Source of the DNA: Acanthaster planci
Lineage: Eukaryota > Echinodermata > Asteroidea > Valvatida > Acanthasteridae
Direction: 5' to 3'
Assembly (NCBI RefSeq): GCF_001949145.1
Contig: NW_019091380.1
Span: 688,716-751,942 of the forward strand
DNA: 63,227 nt
The notes below the pieces were generated by a model. It was not told the origin of the DNA. It saw nothing but the letters and a program-made list of their open reading frames with translations, and did not search any database. The position numbers and the translations under genes were made by a program. This document shows positions 46,595 to 57,597 of the stretch, in pieces. Numbering within the stretch: the stretch's first letter is position 1; every line of letters starts with the position of its first letter.

Positions 46595-46993
46595 TAGGGC
46601 TGAGTCGTTTCGAATTATTCACTATTCGAATATTCGACCTTCCGAATATCTAAATATTCGGTCTTACCGACTGGCAGATTGTTGATGATTAAACCATGTA
46701 CATTATAATCACTGTACTACATATAGCTTCTCACATCTAGCAGTATCTTCAGCCACAATTTGAAATTCCTATTCCTTTTGAGAATTTTTTTAATGAATAA
46801 TTTATTTTTTGAGTCATTGTAAGATTTCTGAATCTGCTATAAACAAGCATCCATATTTTAATTTGTCTCATTTAAAACAAAAGAAAATTCTCCCGTCCTT
46901 TTCATGAAATTTGCATTTGATTATTCAAATTCCAATAATAATATTCAAATATTTGATAAGTAATCGAATATTCGGATATTCAGCACAGCCCTA
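46595..46993. mobile_element. hAT-type MITE with 8-bp target duplication
   Basis: Ends TAGGGCTG and CAGCCCTA. The 8-bp flanks ctttaaag (46587-46594) and ctttgaag (46994-47001) match at 7 of 8 bases. Inner ends are TATTCGAATATTCG-like palindromes. No coding capacity. Lies between the regulatory island and ZF3. Confidence 0.75.
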
Positions 46994-47374
46994 CTTTGAA
47001 GTGAATGAAAAGCGCTTACCTTCATCAAAGTTTCCCATTGAGTAGTTCATGAAATGAACTTGTATTGAAGACCTGATGACAGGTCACCAAGTCATAAATA
47101 AATAATACAAATTGACTAGGTAGAATAGAATGAGAAGAATATTTTATGCAACATTCATCTGTTTGAGTTGACATCTGTTTGAGTTGGCAGCATTCCAATC
47201 AAGAAGTAGAATACTTGTTGAAACTGTTTATAAATATTGATTGAGAGTGTGAAATGGCTACTAGCTTTTTGGTTTCTTTCCCTCTCCTGCAATCAGAAAT
47301 CCTGTCCTGTGACAAGAAGAGGAACTTTGCTGCGACATGTTGTCATCACTTGTCGCAGAGAAATACAGCACACC

Positions 47375-49618
47375 ATGTCATCGCTAGTGGTATCTGATGG
47401 CTGTCCATCATCTCATGTGATTTGGGGAAATGCCTTTCCAATCAAGGAGGAGTTCGAGCAGTGCCAGCCACCTTGTGTTAAGGAGGCATTTCCTCCTGAA
47501 GCTCAAGGACAATTGTTTCATCCGCAAGTTGATCTAGACCAACAACGAAATGTCCATACAGAAGAGTCGGCATTTGTGTGTGACATTTCCGATAATCAGC
47601 TATCATCAGGATGTCATCTCATTTGTGAAAATGTCTGGTCAGTCAAGGAGGAGTTTGAGCAGTGCCAGGTACCGTGTGTCAAGGAGGAATCACTCCTTTG
47701 TGAAACTTGTGGCATGATGTTCCGTCTGAAAGTTGATTTAGACGAACACCTTAACGTCCATGCAGCAGTAACGGCATCTGTCTGTGACATGTCTGCCACT
47801 AAGCAGTCTTTGAGAAGTAATCTCACTTGTGAAAATCCCTTGCCAGTCAAGAAAGACTTTGAGTTTGCACCCACTGCTGAAAAATCACATCCTTGTGAAA
47901 CTTGTGAGATGTCCTGCAAGGAAGTTGATGGAGACAAGCATCTGAAAGTGCGCACAAGGAAAAAGAAATCTGTGTGCAACCTTCCTTATAAACAACTGAG
48001 ATCAAGAAACGTTTATAAACTGCAAACCTATCGGAGGTTTTACGGCACAGAGAAGCTTTTCATGTGTGAAGTTTGTGGCAAGACCTTCTCCCAGAGGGGT
48101 CACCTGACAACTCATCAGTATCACCACACTGGACGATTCTTGTGTGAGGTTTGTGACAGATCGTTCTTGAGGGAAAGAAGCCTCAAGTTGCACTGTCGCA
48201 GGAAACACCCTGGGCTCAGTTGGAACTTCCCAAAGCCGTTTGTTTGCAGCATTTGCTGCAAAGGCTTCAAGTCAGGGCATTTCCTCAAAAGACACCTAAG
48301 AATCCACACTGGAGAGAGGCCTTTTGCTTGCAGTATTTGTAAGAAAGCCTTCACTCAGAAAAGCGTCTTAACAGCTCACCAGAAAACTCATACAGGAGAG
48401 AGACCCTTTGCCTGTGATTGTTGTGGCAGAGCTTTTATCCAAAGGAGTAATCTTGTGGTCCATCAAAAACGGCGCCACCAAGAGAAGCACATTGTCTGCA
48501 ACTTGTGCAACAGATCATTTGCCGACAACAGTCTTCTTAGAGCGCATCAAAATTCCCACCGGGAAAAGAAGCCACAGGTGTGTGACATCTGTGGCCAAAT
48601 GTTTCGCACCAGCAGCACCCTAAAACATCATCGGTTGACCCACACTGAGAGAAGCCATTTACCCGTGACCTCCGCAGCAAGACTGTCAAACAAGATGACA
48701 ACCTTAAAACTCATCTGCAGCAGCGTTCTCAAGGTAAAGGGTTAAAATCAGACAAAGCCGACAGAAAATGCGGAATCAGTCGCGGCGGGCCTGGAAAAAA
48801 TCAGTTGAAGTGTGAATTTTGTGAACGGGAATTTTCTTACCCTAGTAAACTGGAGGTTCATTGCAGGACGCATACAAGAAAGAAACTTTTTTGCTGCAAC
48901 ACTTGTAACAGGGGATTCACCACACGTGACAAGCTGAGGGCTCATCAATTTGTGCATACAACCAAGAAGCCATTCGTCTGTGAAATTTGTGACAGAGCCT
49001 TTACACAAAGAGGGAACCTTCAGCAACACTTGCTCACCCACACTGGAGAGAAGCCGTTTGTCTGTGAAATTTGCAGTTTGGCTTTCTCTCAAAAATCAAA
49101 TTTCATCAGACATCAGATGATCCACGCTAACGAGAAGCCCTTCACGTGTGGCACTTGTGGTAGGGCCTTCACCCAGAAGGGGAACCTACAGCGTCACCTA
49201 AAGGTCCACTCTCTGCTCAAATCTTACACACAGTGCGGCATGTGCCATAAAACGTTTGCACATAGAAGTAGTTTTCAACGTCACCAAAGTCTTCAACATG
49301 CAGGAAAAGCAATTGGAACCTGTAAGATTGAAGCTGTCCCCGAACAAAGTCATGATCCAGTGCGGAGCAAATCACAACAAAAGCAGAAGCCCTCGTCCAA
49401 GAAAGTGAAAACCTACACGTATTCCTGCAGCATTTGCAGTGAATCATTTTCCCATGTACATGCTTTCCTGCGTCACCTGGAGGTCCACAACAAAGACCAG
49501 CCAGTGAACCATCTGGGACAAGTTGGACGTGAGCAGATTGTCGACCCTGTAGATCCCGTGCCGGTGCTTGTGAAGGTGGAAACCTGCGAAGATGCTAACA
49601 GGGAGTCCTCACACCATG
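47375..49618 (+). pseudogene. ZF3 main exon with 1-nt deletion near 48647
   Basis: The first frame is open from ATG 47375 but stops at 48745 after losing homology. The second frame, from about 48648 to 49618, continues the finger array. The linker CACACTGGAGAGAAGCC seen at 37485-37500 in ZF2 reads CACACTGAGAGAAGCC here (48641 onward), so one G is missing. The finger just after the break has both Cys replaced (FTRDLRSKT). It corresponds to the decayed TYDLCGK fingers of ZF2, so that finger was failing independently of the frameshift. Whether the gene is dead is undecided. Confidence 0.6.
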
Positions 49619-52259
49619 GTAACTCAAATTTGTGAATTTTGTGTGAACGAAACTCTTTGCACTGGTGTTTGGTTCAAAAGTTTCACTTTTATGCCTAACT
49701 TGTATTTTTGCTTTATGTTGCTTCTGCAAGAATAAAAATTCAGCATACATTACTGAAAAAGACGGACTCTTTTTTTTTTCCCTCAGCATATGGTTTACGA
49801 TTTGTACTTTTTAATTTTTAAACTTTTAATTTTTAACTTTTTTATGAAACTTGTAAGTATTGAACATTTTTATTTTTTATCGCAATTAGAGTTAGTTATT
49901 GTCTTTTGTATTTATATTTATTTTTAATACCTTACCTGTAAATGGCGATTTCTTCGCTGTTGGTTATGGAAACAAAACAAATAAATGAAAAAGCTTGTTT
50001 GAGAATCCTAGAGTTGGTGATATTTTGGCCCAGAGGATTCATTCATGTCATTTCGCTGCTTATGTACTGGGTTCAGAAAGGAATTCATCCACTTCAAGTG
50101 ATATTAACCACTACCTAACGGGTGGATTTCTCTTGAGTTGGATGTGATTGCAGGACCTTTTCAAGATTTTCCCTTTCAAAATTCTTCAAAAATTTATGTG
50201 TTCATTTACCGAACATTTACACCCACATAAATGACTCTCTGCTAGCGACTTAAATCTGTCAGCCACCTTCATTGACGCCCAAGTATTCAGCCCAGGCCTG
50301 CAGCCCTGTAAAAGAGAGCCCAGAATTTTGAGGTGTTGCATAATCTCCTTTGTTCCAGTTAATGCCAGTAGCATCTTTTCGTACGTGGCTGGATTAGCGA
50401 GCAGCTTAGGCACTTTTGTCCGTGGTGCTTATCCGCGGCACACTATGCCCAAAACCAAGGCTTGCCCTTTATTTTTTCTGACAGTAGCCAGCCGGACTAG
50501 TAAATTGTGATTTTTACTAGCTCACAGAGATTTTTACTAGCCCATGAAATGTGTGGAAAAAAACATAACAATTAAAGCAGGTTTTTGACTTAAGAAGGTT
50601 GGTCCACCAAGGCGTTTCTATCAACCGCTATCACGTAGTTTGATAGCAGTTCGTGGGTAGACTGGTTCCCATTCCCTACTCACTCACCCTGCATGATTGT
50701 CCAATGAGGGGCTTGCGATCAGTGGTACAACGAAGTCACTTATGAACCGGATTGCACCAGCCTATGGACGCAGTATCGGTTTTTGGTATCTGGTTCCCAG
50801 TACGAATTGTATGTTAATTATATTGGTCATGTATAGAGGTCACTGACTACTGGAGAAACTATTGTTGATGCGTTGATGATTGGCACTAGGTACAATGTAC
50901 ACGTAATCCCAAGTGCGTATCAGAAGCGATGTTGGGGTTTATTTGATTCCAATAAAATAAAGTTACATTCATGACAGACAAAAGGTTAAGCTTTGAACTC
51001 AAAATTTTGTTTTATTTTCTTTAATCACATCAGAAAAACAAGGAATGTTTAACTCGCCCGCCGGACGACTGCGGGAAGTGTTTTGACTCGCCCGTGACTG
51101 TTTTCACTGGCATTTGGCTAGCGGGCGACTGCTAAGGGGAAACCCTGCCAAAACAGTGGTTTACTGTTTCAAAACAGTGCCGGATTACCTTCGAAAAATG
51201 GAAGTCGAAAAATGATGGCATTTCCTAGCAGGAGGTCCTTTGTTCCAAGTGCAGTCTTTTGTTACACAGACCAGCTCTTTTGTCTGAAACTGGGCTCCCC
51301 GGCAGGAAGCGGTTAAAAATAAAATTTTGTTGTTTCACTTATACAAGACTTACTGCATCAGCTGGAAGTTAAAACTGAAGACCAGCCAGGGAGCCATCTG
51401 AGATACCTGGAAGTCCACACAGAAGACCAGCCAAGAAAGCATCTTGGACACAAGGAGGTCCACACTGAAGACCAGCCAGTGAACCATCTTGGACGTGTTG
51501 GACTTGATCAGAGTGTCAACCCTGTAGAATCTCTACCAGTTCTTGTGAGGTTGGAGCCCTGTGAAGAAACCACCAGCGAGTCCTCACAGCATGGTAACGT
51601 CTAATGAATTTGTTCTCACAATGAGTATGGAAGTTTTCAATTACTTTCTGCCAAATTATTTCAATTCTTCTTTTATCAAAGGAAACATAAAAGCCTTTGC
51701 TTCATTGTTTATTTTTACCTATTTACACTTTATTTCTGCCTTAGCAACTGAAAAAGTGTACATGTGCCTTAGCTCTTACAGATGTGCAAAACTTTACTTC
51801 AACGATTTAAATAATTTACAAATCATGGTATACATTTGTATAAAATATCATATCTACGTGTAGGCTACAAAAGAAATCTCCTTTTGTTGCTGAAACCATA
51901 TCAGTTTAAAACAGCATTTCTGATGAAGCATGTTCGACTGTCCTTGTGTTTGTGCTTTTGGCCTAGAGGATTCATTTATGTCATTCTGCTGCTTTCACTC
52001 GAGTGATATTGAAATATAAATTTCATTTTCCCATGTTCAAGACTTACTACGTCAGTTGGAGGTCTACACTGAAGGTCAGTCAGGGAACCATCTGGGACAC
52101 CCAAAGGTCCACACTGAATACCAAGCAGGGAACCATTTTGGATGCCTCGAGCTCCACACTGAAGTCCAGCCAGGGAACTTTCTTGATCAAGTTGGACTTG
52201 ATCAGATCGTCGGCCCCATAGAGCCCCTGCCAGTGCATGTGAAGTTGGAGTGCTCATGA
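47375..52259 (+). CDS. C2H2 zinc-finger gene ZF3, paralogue of ZF2, 3 exons, main exon frameshifted
   Basis: Exons 47375-49618, 51348-51593, 52042-52259. Start MSSLVVSDGC aligns with the ZF2 start MSSLEAFADC. The N-terminal 230 residues hold three tandem copies of a unit with WGNAFPIKEEFEQCQ-type sequence and decayed fingers. Then come seven intact fingers to about 48640, and after a frame change one decayed finger and seven intact fingers ending CSICSESF...HLEVH, linker QPVNHLGQVG and tail VPVLVKVETCED. Donor CATG|gtaact at 49618 is in phase 1. Exons 2 and 3 add more linker-VKLEP modules and the stop TGA at 52257-52259. The frame changes by one missing base near 48647. This could be an assembly error, a polymorphism or a true pseudogene; otherwise the coding sequence looks maintained. 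Confidence 0.75.
50104..51316. mobile_element. Repeat copy 3 in ZF3 intron, split by a nested insertion
   Basis: Outer ends ttaaccactacc and gcggttaa form a short inverted repeat. Its blocks match 16324-16880. It is interrupted at 50457-51147 by another element. The outer element ends 31 bp before ZF3 exon 2, so it abuts the acceptor tract. Confidence 0.6.
50457..51147. mobile_element. Nested hAT-like insertion
   Basis: 691 bp with left end aaggcttgcccttt and right end aaggggaaaccctg, weak inverted copies, flanked by ccaaaacc (50449-50456) and ccaaaaca (51148-51155), a 7-of-8 target duplication. Contains tttttactagctcacagag repeats and cgcccgccggacgactg motifs. Confidence 0.5.
51348..51593 (+). 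CDS. ZF3 exon 2: triplicated linker and VRLEP cassette
   Basis: 246-nt phase 1-1 exon; acceptor cacttatacaag, donor CATG|gtaacg. After DLLHQ it holds three tandem 45-nt units (51362, 51407, 51452), each coding LEV(K/H)TEDQPxxHL. Then come GRVGLDQSVNPVESLPVLVR, LEPCEE and TSESSQHG. The last 55 nt are identical or nearly so to ZF2 exon 2, and the following intron is homologous to the ZF2 one. The VKLE Lys is Arg, as in ZF2 exon 2. Confidence 0.78.
52042..52259 (+). CDS. ZF3 exon 3: terminal triplicated linker and VKLE exon
   Basis: Acceptor ttcccatgttcaag gives phase 1. After DLLRQ come three diverged 45-nt units (52056, 52101, 52146) with LEVYTEGQSGNHLG, PKVHTEYQAGNHFG and LELHTEVQPGNFLD. Then come QVGLDQIVGPIEPLPVHVKL, ECS and the stop TGA. 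AATAAA at 52293-52298 lies 34 nt after the stop, which supports a terminal exon. Confidence 0.78.
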
Positions 52260-52292
52260 CATGGTTACAGTTTGTGGAGAAATTAAAGAGCA

Positions 52293-52298
52293 AATAAA
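52293..52298 (+). terminator. Poly(A) signal of ZF3
   Basis: AATAAA 34 nt after the ZF3 stop, preceded by ATTAAA at 52282-52287. The position fits a short 3' UTR. Confidence 0.6.
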
Positions 52299-52512
52299 AG
52301 AAATCGATCTCATTCGCAAATTCTGAGCTTTTGAAGTAGAGGGAAAGCTTTAATTACTGATGTTTTTAAAAGTTGTTTTATTGTAAGTAGAGAGTGTTAG
52401 TGGATACAATATTTGTAGCCTTTTCATTACCAGCTATGCTGTGTGAGATTTTGGGGTAGGCATACTTACGGTAACTCTTCACATAATATTATACACATAT
52501 GGACCCACAGTG

Positions 52513-52665
52513 AGGTCGCTTGTACGAGTCCTTGCACCCTGATGGACTGTAAGTGACTAGAAGAGGGTCCTATTTCCCTTGGCCTTCAGCCTGAGAAAAA
52601 TAGGACCCTCTTTTGGTCACTCACAGGCCCAAGTGGGCATGGACAGGATGTACACAAGTGACTGA
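52513..52665. repeat. Imperfect inverted repeat with AGAGGGTCCTATTT hairpin
   Basis: agagggtcctattt at 52563 and aaataggaccctct near 52599 form a 14-bp perfect stem around a 22-nt loop. Outer arms (gtaagtgact / ggtcactcac) extend the match. Just downstream of the ZF3 poly(A) signal. Confidence 0.55.
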
Positions 52666-54529
52666 ATTGTGCCAGCCTGTGTGGGTTGTACTTGCACACT
52701 TTTTGATTATAAAGTAAGAGAAGAAACCTTTGAAGGTGTTAACTGAACTGATTTAATTTGGCTAAAGTTTAGTGTTCTATGTTTCCAGGGTCTTTCCATT
52801 TCGATATGACATTAGATGAACTATTGATATAGGATTTACAAGTCTATAGCTGTAACTATCATGTAACCTACATGTCTGAAGTATTTTCTGGCTTATTGAA
52901 TTTGTAAGTTTTTCCAGTGGTATTCTTATAGCTATCATTGGAATTGGTTGACATCAGTTAGAAGTATATGTAGTGCATGCAAAAAAAAAGGACACACATA
53001 CATGTACATGCAGAATCAGTTTTTAAAGTGTGGCCACGTCTTCCGTTTGTTTGTGTCTCATCTTCCTGAGAGTATGAATTGACTCCCCTCAATTCTCCAT
53101 ATTCTTCATGTTAAGGTCAATAATACCTTCTCCTGCAGTGTGATTGTAAAATATGTGAAAATGCAATACAGGCACACTGTACTTAGAAAATGTTTCTTAA
53201 ATTGGTTTTTTTTTGGGGGGGGGTAGATTGTGAACAGAAGCTGCATAGTCAGGAAAACAACAATCATAGAACCCCTGTGACACTAGATGGTGCTGACTTT
53301 GCTGACAGGTAATATTAATTTAATGTATGTCAGGGGTTGGCGTTGCAGCCACTACACTTGCTTCATGCCCTGCCTCCACTTGGAGAAACTAATAACAGGT
53401 CGCAATTGCTTGTAGTAATTACGTATTCTTTAAGTTCTATGTGATAGCAAAAAGTTGTGTATGTAAAAAGGTTAAAGAGAAGTACTGCATGATGTAATTT
53501 GAAAATTAAAAAGCAGTGTTTTTTATTGCAACTTGCAGTATATATGTATAAAGTGCTTAATACAAAATTTCCCAGGAAACCATGACAGCTAGGATTTACA
53601 GTATGTACTTTTCGCCTCAACAAATGTACAGGCATAACCCATTGGTCATCCTCCAGTACTTTTGGAAACCTGCAACACACTGTAAATCAGGTTATATGTA
53701 AGAGCTACAGGTGGAAGGATTTTGATTGATTGCATGGAACTTGAGCACATTTCATCCATACTTAGTCTCTTACATTAGCCCATTATGTGGAAGTCAACCA
53801 GTCAAATCTGCACAGACTGAAATGTACGGTAACCTCCATGTTTATTTTGAATAAATATTTGATATGTAAAAGTATAAACAGTTATTCTTGAAGTCAGTCT
53901 GTAATGGTTGTGCTGATTGCCAGTTTATTATGGAAAAGGTCGCCCTGTACATTTTGTTCAGTACGATTATATACTTTGGGCTTGGGGGAAAAACTTTGAA
54001 GAAAACAGAGCCAGAGTCTAATTTTTCACCTCACCACTTACACACTTTGTGCTATAATCCAATTTCCTATCCACCATCACACTAGGCAGGCCCCTTTGTC
54101 ACGACCCTAGACTGGCATTAATTGCCTTGCTGACCCACCCATGACATAGCTAGCATTCTCAACATGGGGGGGTTAATGGGACTGGATGGCATAGCTGCAG
54201 ACTCCAATTTCTTTTCTCTTTTGTTAGTATTTTTTTGTTTTATACGTTTCTGGTGGGAAACAGGGTACTCTTCAGTGGTATATTCTGCTTTGTGTGTGGG
54301 GGGGGGGCAAATTTAAAAGCAAATGTGGCTTCGAGCTCATTTAACATGATCTTGAGGAGAAAAAAAATCAAAAGCCTTACGGTCCCGACATCCTTTATTT
54401 GCTGGTGTTGCTTTCTTAGGGTTTTGGTACTAATTTTTGATAAATGTACAGGTTCTGGCAGCATTTAATTCTTTTCTCAGCCTGTCCCTACAAATAAAAT
54501 CATTTGAGATATTCATCATAAATTAATCA
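52666..54529. other. Intergenic, downstream of ZF3
   Basis: AT-rich, with short T and G tracts (53207-53223, 54298-54308). Nothing coding recognised. Confidence 0.6.
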
Positions 54530-54975
54530 GTATTCAAAATCAAGCCAATCATGTCACATTTGAGTGGATCCTTGGTCACTGTGGGATTAAGGGAAATGAA
54601 AGAGTGGATCAAAACGCCAAAAAAGCTAGCCAGAAAGAGAACATCGATGTCAAATTGCCTTTAACTGACACTGAAGTAAAACATGACCTTGTCAATCATC
54701 TTAAATACAACTGGCAACAACCGGGAATGATACTAAGAATTCAGAACTTAAAACTGTCCAACCTATTGCATTACTTAGAATACAGTCCTGGAATCTCCCA
54801 AGGTGGCAACAAATTATTATCCATAGCTTAAGACTGGGATCTTGTATTAATTAACCTCTATAGCTTTCAACATAAAATTGGAAAACATCCTGATGGCCTC
54901 TGTGACTTCTGTCGTAGGCCTACATATGATACGGTTGCACATTGTCTCATACCTTGTAATAGGCCTAAATTTGCA
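54530..54975 (+). mobile_element. Decayed LINE (non-LTR retrotransposon) 3' end
   Basis: Translation at 54547-54625 gives TFEWILGHCGIKGNERVDQN, matching the RNase H-like 'WIPGHCGIxGNExAD' signature of LINE polyproteins. After frame breaks and a stop, 54868-54960 gives HKIGKHPDGLCDFCRRP and AHCLIPC, the C-terminal Cys/His motif of such proteins. No intact reverse transcriptase is seen, so this is a dead 5'-truncated fragment. The clade was not determined. Confidence 0.75.
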
Positions 54976-55475
54976 AAAAAAAAACAAAAACAAAAACAGA
55001 ATAAATCTCCCCAAATCCCTCAATCTCAGTTCTAATGATTTTACCTTAACTAACATCTTCCAGTCACAAAACAATATCCCTCATATCATCCACTTTATAA
55101 AAAATTGCCAGATCAAAATATAACTTCCTAGTTCCTACAATAACTGGCTCCTACATTATATGTATATATGTACGGGACGGGGCGGGAAGGATTGGCCAGG
55201 CACCTAGTGCCATCGTCACCCGTCGTCACCTGGAGGTATGCGGTAGTGCTGGAAAACGGTCGACCTTGCAGGACCTCTTTTAAGAGGCGCTGCGTGTCTG
55301 GAGGATTCTTCAAGCCCCCCCCCCTCCACTATAAGGTCTCTTGTTTACACATACATGTACATCTGTTTGGAGAAGATCCTTGCTAACTTGCTAATACTCG
55401 TTTATGCAGACATCTTTATTTACCCGATACATTTCTCTTGCTTATCTTTTCTCTCTCCTTTTTGCATATTTACAG

Positions 55476-55674
55476 AATGTGAGATGATTATCCCCCCTCC
55501 CTTCCTCTATGGTATGAGTGACGTCGACTATACTGCTTGTGGCACGCAGGGCACTAGTCTGCCGTATGTGCCATTAATCTACAACAACAACCCTCCCCAC
55601 ACTCTCCCCCGCCCACCGAAAGAAACCTGTCGTTCAAACTGCACGAGATTTCCAGCGGCATCTGCATTGACCGT
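55476..55674 (+). CDS. Possible exon of an unrecognised gene
   Basis: Between acceptor-like gcatatttacag and donor-like CGTC|gtaaga lies a GC-richer open stretch coding ECEMIIPPPFLYGMSDVDYT then ACGTQGTSLPYVPL and RPPKETCRSNC. I recognise no domain, no partner exon was found, and another frame is also open at the 3' end. It may be a real exon, a promoter CpG patch, or chance. Confidence 0.25.
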
Positions 55675-56760
55675 CGTAAGAACGGACTGTCACTGGTAAC
55701 TTAACTGTTAGTTAACTTGTACGGTACGTTAGTTTCAGCAGTCGAGCACGGCAAAGTTGCTGTCACGGGTACCAGTTAATTCAAAACCACACGTGCCTCC
55801 AACTTTCTTGCAGATTTTGCGTAAAAAGTGGCCTGAATTTTTTGTAATACCGACGGTAGGAGGCTGAATATTTCATCTGCCTGTGTATGAGATGGTGAGT
55901 AAAGTCATGGTTTCCATTTTAATAATACGGCCTATATCAGGCCCTATTCCATTTAGTAGTATATTTTTGTAATCAAAACAATAGGTCCTACAGTGTATCT
56001 AAAATGGTGGCCCAGTATCTGGACAGTTGTCAACCATGCCAACTGGTCCTGGATACCAGGGGCATATACAGACGCCAGTAATTATTCCCTACAGTTAACT
56101 TTTAGTCGTGTCCAGCAAGGTTCAATTTAGGAGGGAAAATACGAAGTTGTTTACCTAGAAAACACTTAAAATTTTTTCAGACCAGTCTCACTGAAGTGTT
56201 TTGTCAGTAAATGACTTGGTATTTTTCCTCTAAAACTAAACTTTACTGGACATGTTTTTGCTTTCAGGTGATAGAAAAAAGATAACTGTAGGGAATAATT
56301 AATGGCATCCGTATATGGAACCCTTCCCTCTGACTATCTTACCTTTGGCAACATCATACATACAGGATCAACATGCACATGAACATGTGTGACATTTTGC
56401 AGTGTTTGGCTGTTGTCTTCAAAACTTTTCACTCCCTAATCTGCCTTTCCAACCAATCAGTGGTCCACTTTCTAAAGAAACTTCTAGTAACAACTTAGTG
56501 ACACTGCTACCAACTGTTTATTTTCAGCTTGTGTGCACAGTCACGGTCTCTGTCGATGTTGTCATCTTTACCCCATAATTTCCCTCAAAAATCATACCCT
56601 GCCCTCTTTCTACAAAATTAACCCTGCAGTTTGACGAAATAATGTCACTGTCATCTGGTTAGTCGAGTTTGAAAGCATAAATGTAATTCTTCTTTCTATA
56701 TCCCTAACAGTCCTCAATCCTTCACCTGTTGGAGGACTGAGGACTATGCTAGGGTTAAAG

Positions 56761-57597
56761 ATGGAGCCAATGATTTATTTTCCGTTTCAACATGGGTATT
56801 TTTCCGTTTCACCAAATCCCGAATTCCGCATTAGAAATTCTAATTCTGTTCCATACTTTAGTAAGCATGAAATAAGAGAGCAAGTTTAAACTATGCAAGG
56901 AAACCATTTGCCCAACCATATTCCCCCTCCCCACCCAAAAAAAGGAGAAAAGAAAAGATATGAAAATGAAAGAAACAAAAATTGCTTGGAAATGCTCTGC
57001 CATTAATGTTGGATTTTCGCCCTGCCCGACTCCGCAACGTTTCCAACTTTTTTATAGTTTTCTGTAGTTAAAAAAAAACAAAACCACACACAATAAATAC
57101 AGCATCCCCCACCCCTCGATTTCCCACCGGAGCGATCGTTCAAAATTTGCTACGATTAATCAACGGACAATTCATGTGTCGCTCCTCATGTATAAAATCA
57201 GATTACATTTAAATACATGTAGTGTGAAGTCAATATGTGTGTACCGTACCACGCTGCTGTGCTGTAGCCTACCGGCTGCCACTGCACACCTGAGGCTCAT
57301 GCACGCCATAGCGCTTGCAAGTATCGGTACTGGGGCGGACGACTCAATCATGGGGTGGAGTGGTGCAATTTAGCGTGTTTGCAGCACAATTTGTTCATTT
57401 AATAACAGCAAGCATTTTAAAAGGGTTTGGTAAGCATTAACTGTAGCAGTTTGCAGAAAGTTTTCTTTTACTTTTTAAGCTATTCTAATAGTGGGAACAT
57501 TTTGCAAGTTCTGTTTCAAGCAGTGGATTCCGTTTCAAAGTGTTGATTCCGCGAATTCTATCCATTTTCCGTGATTGCGGAAAATCATTGGCTCCAT
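56761..57597. mobile_element. 837-bp inverted-repeat element
   Basis: Left atggagccaatgatttattt then tccg; right cggaaaatcattggctccat. Both ends contain further ttccgtttca and gaattccgc motifs. No intact ORF. Confidence 0.6.
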
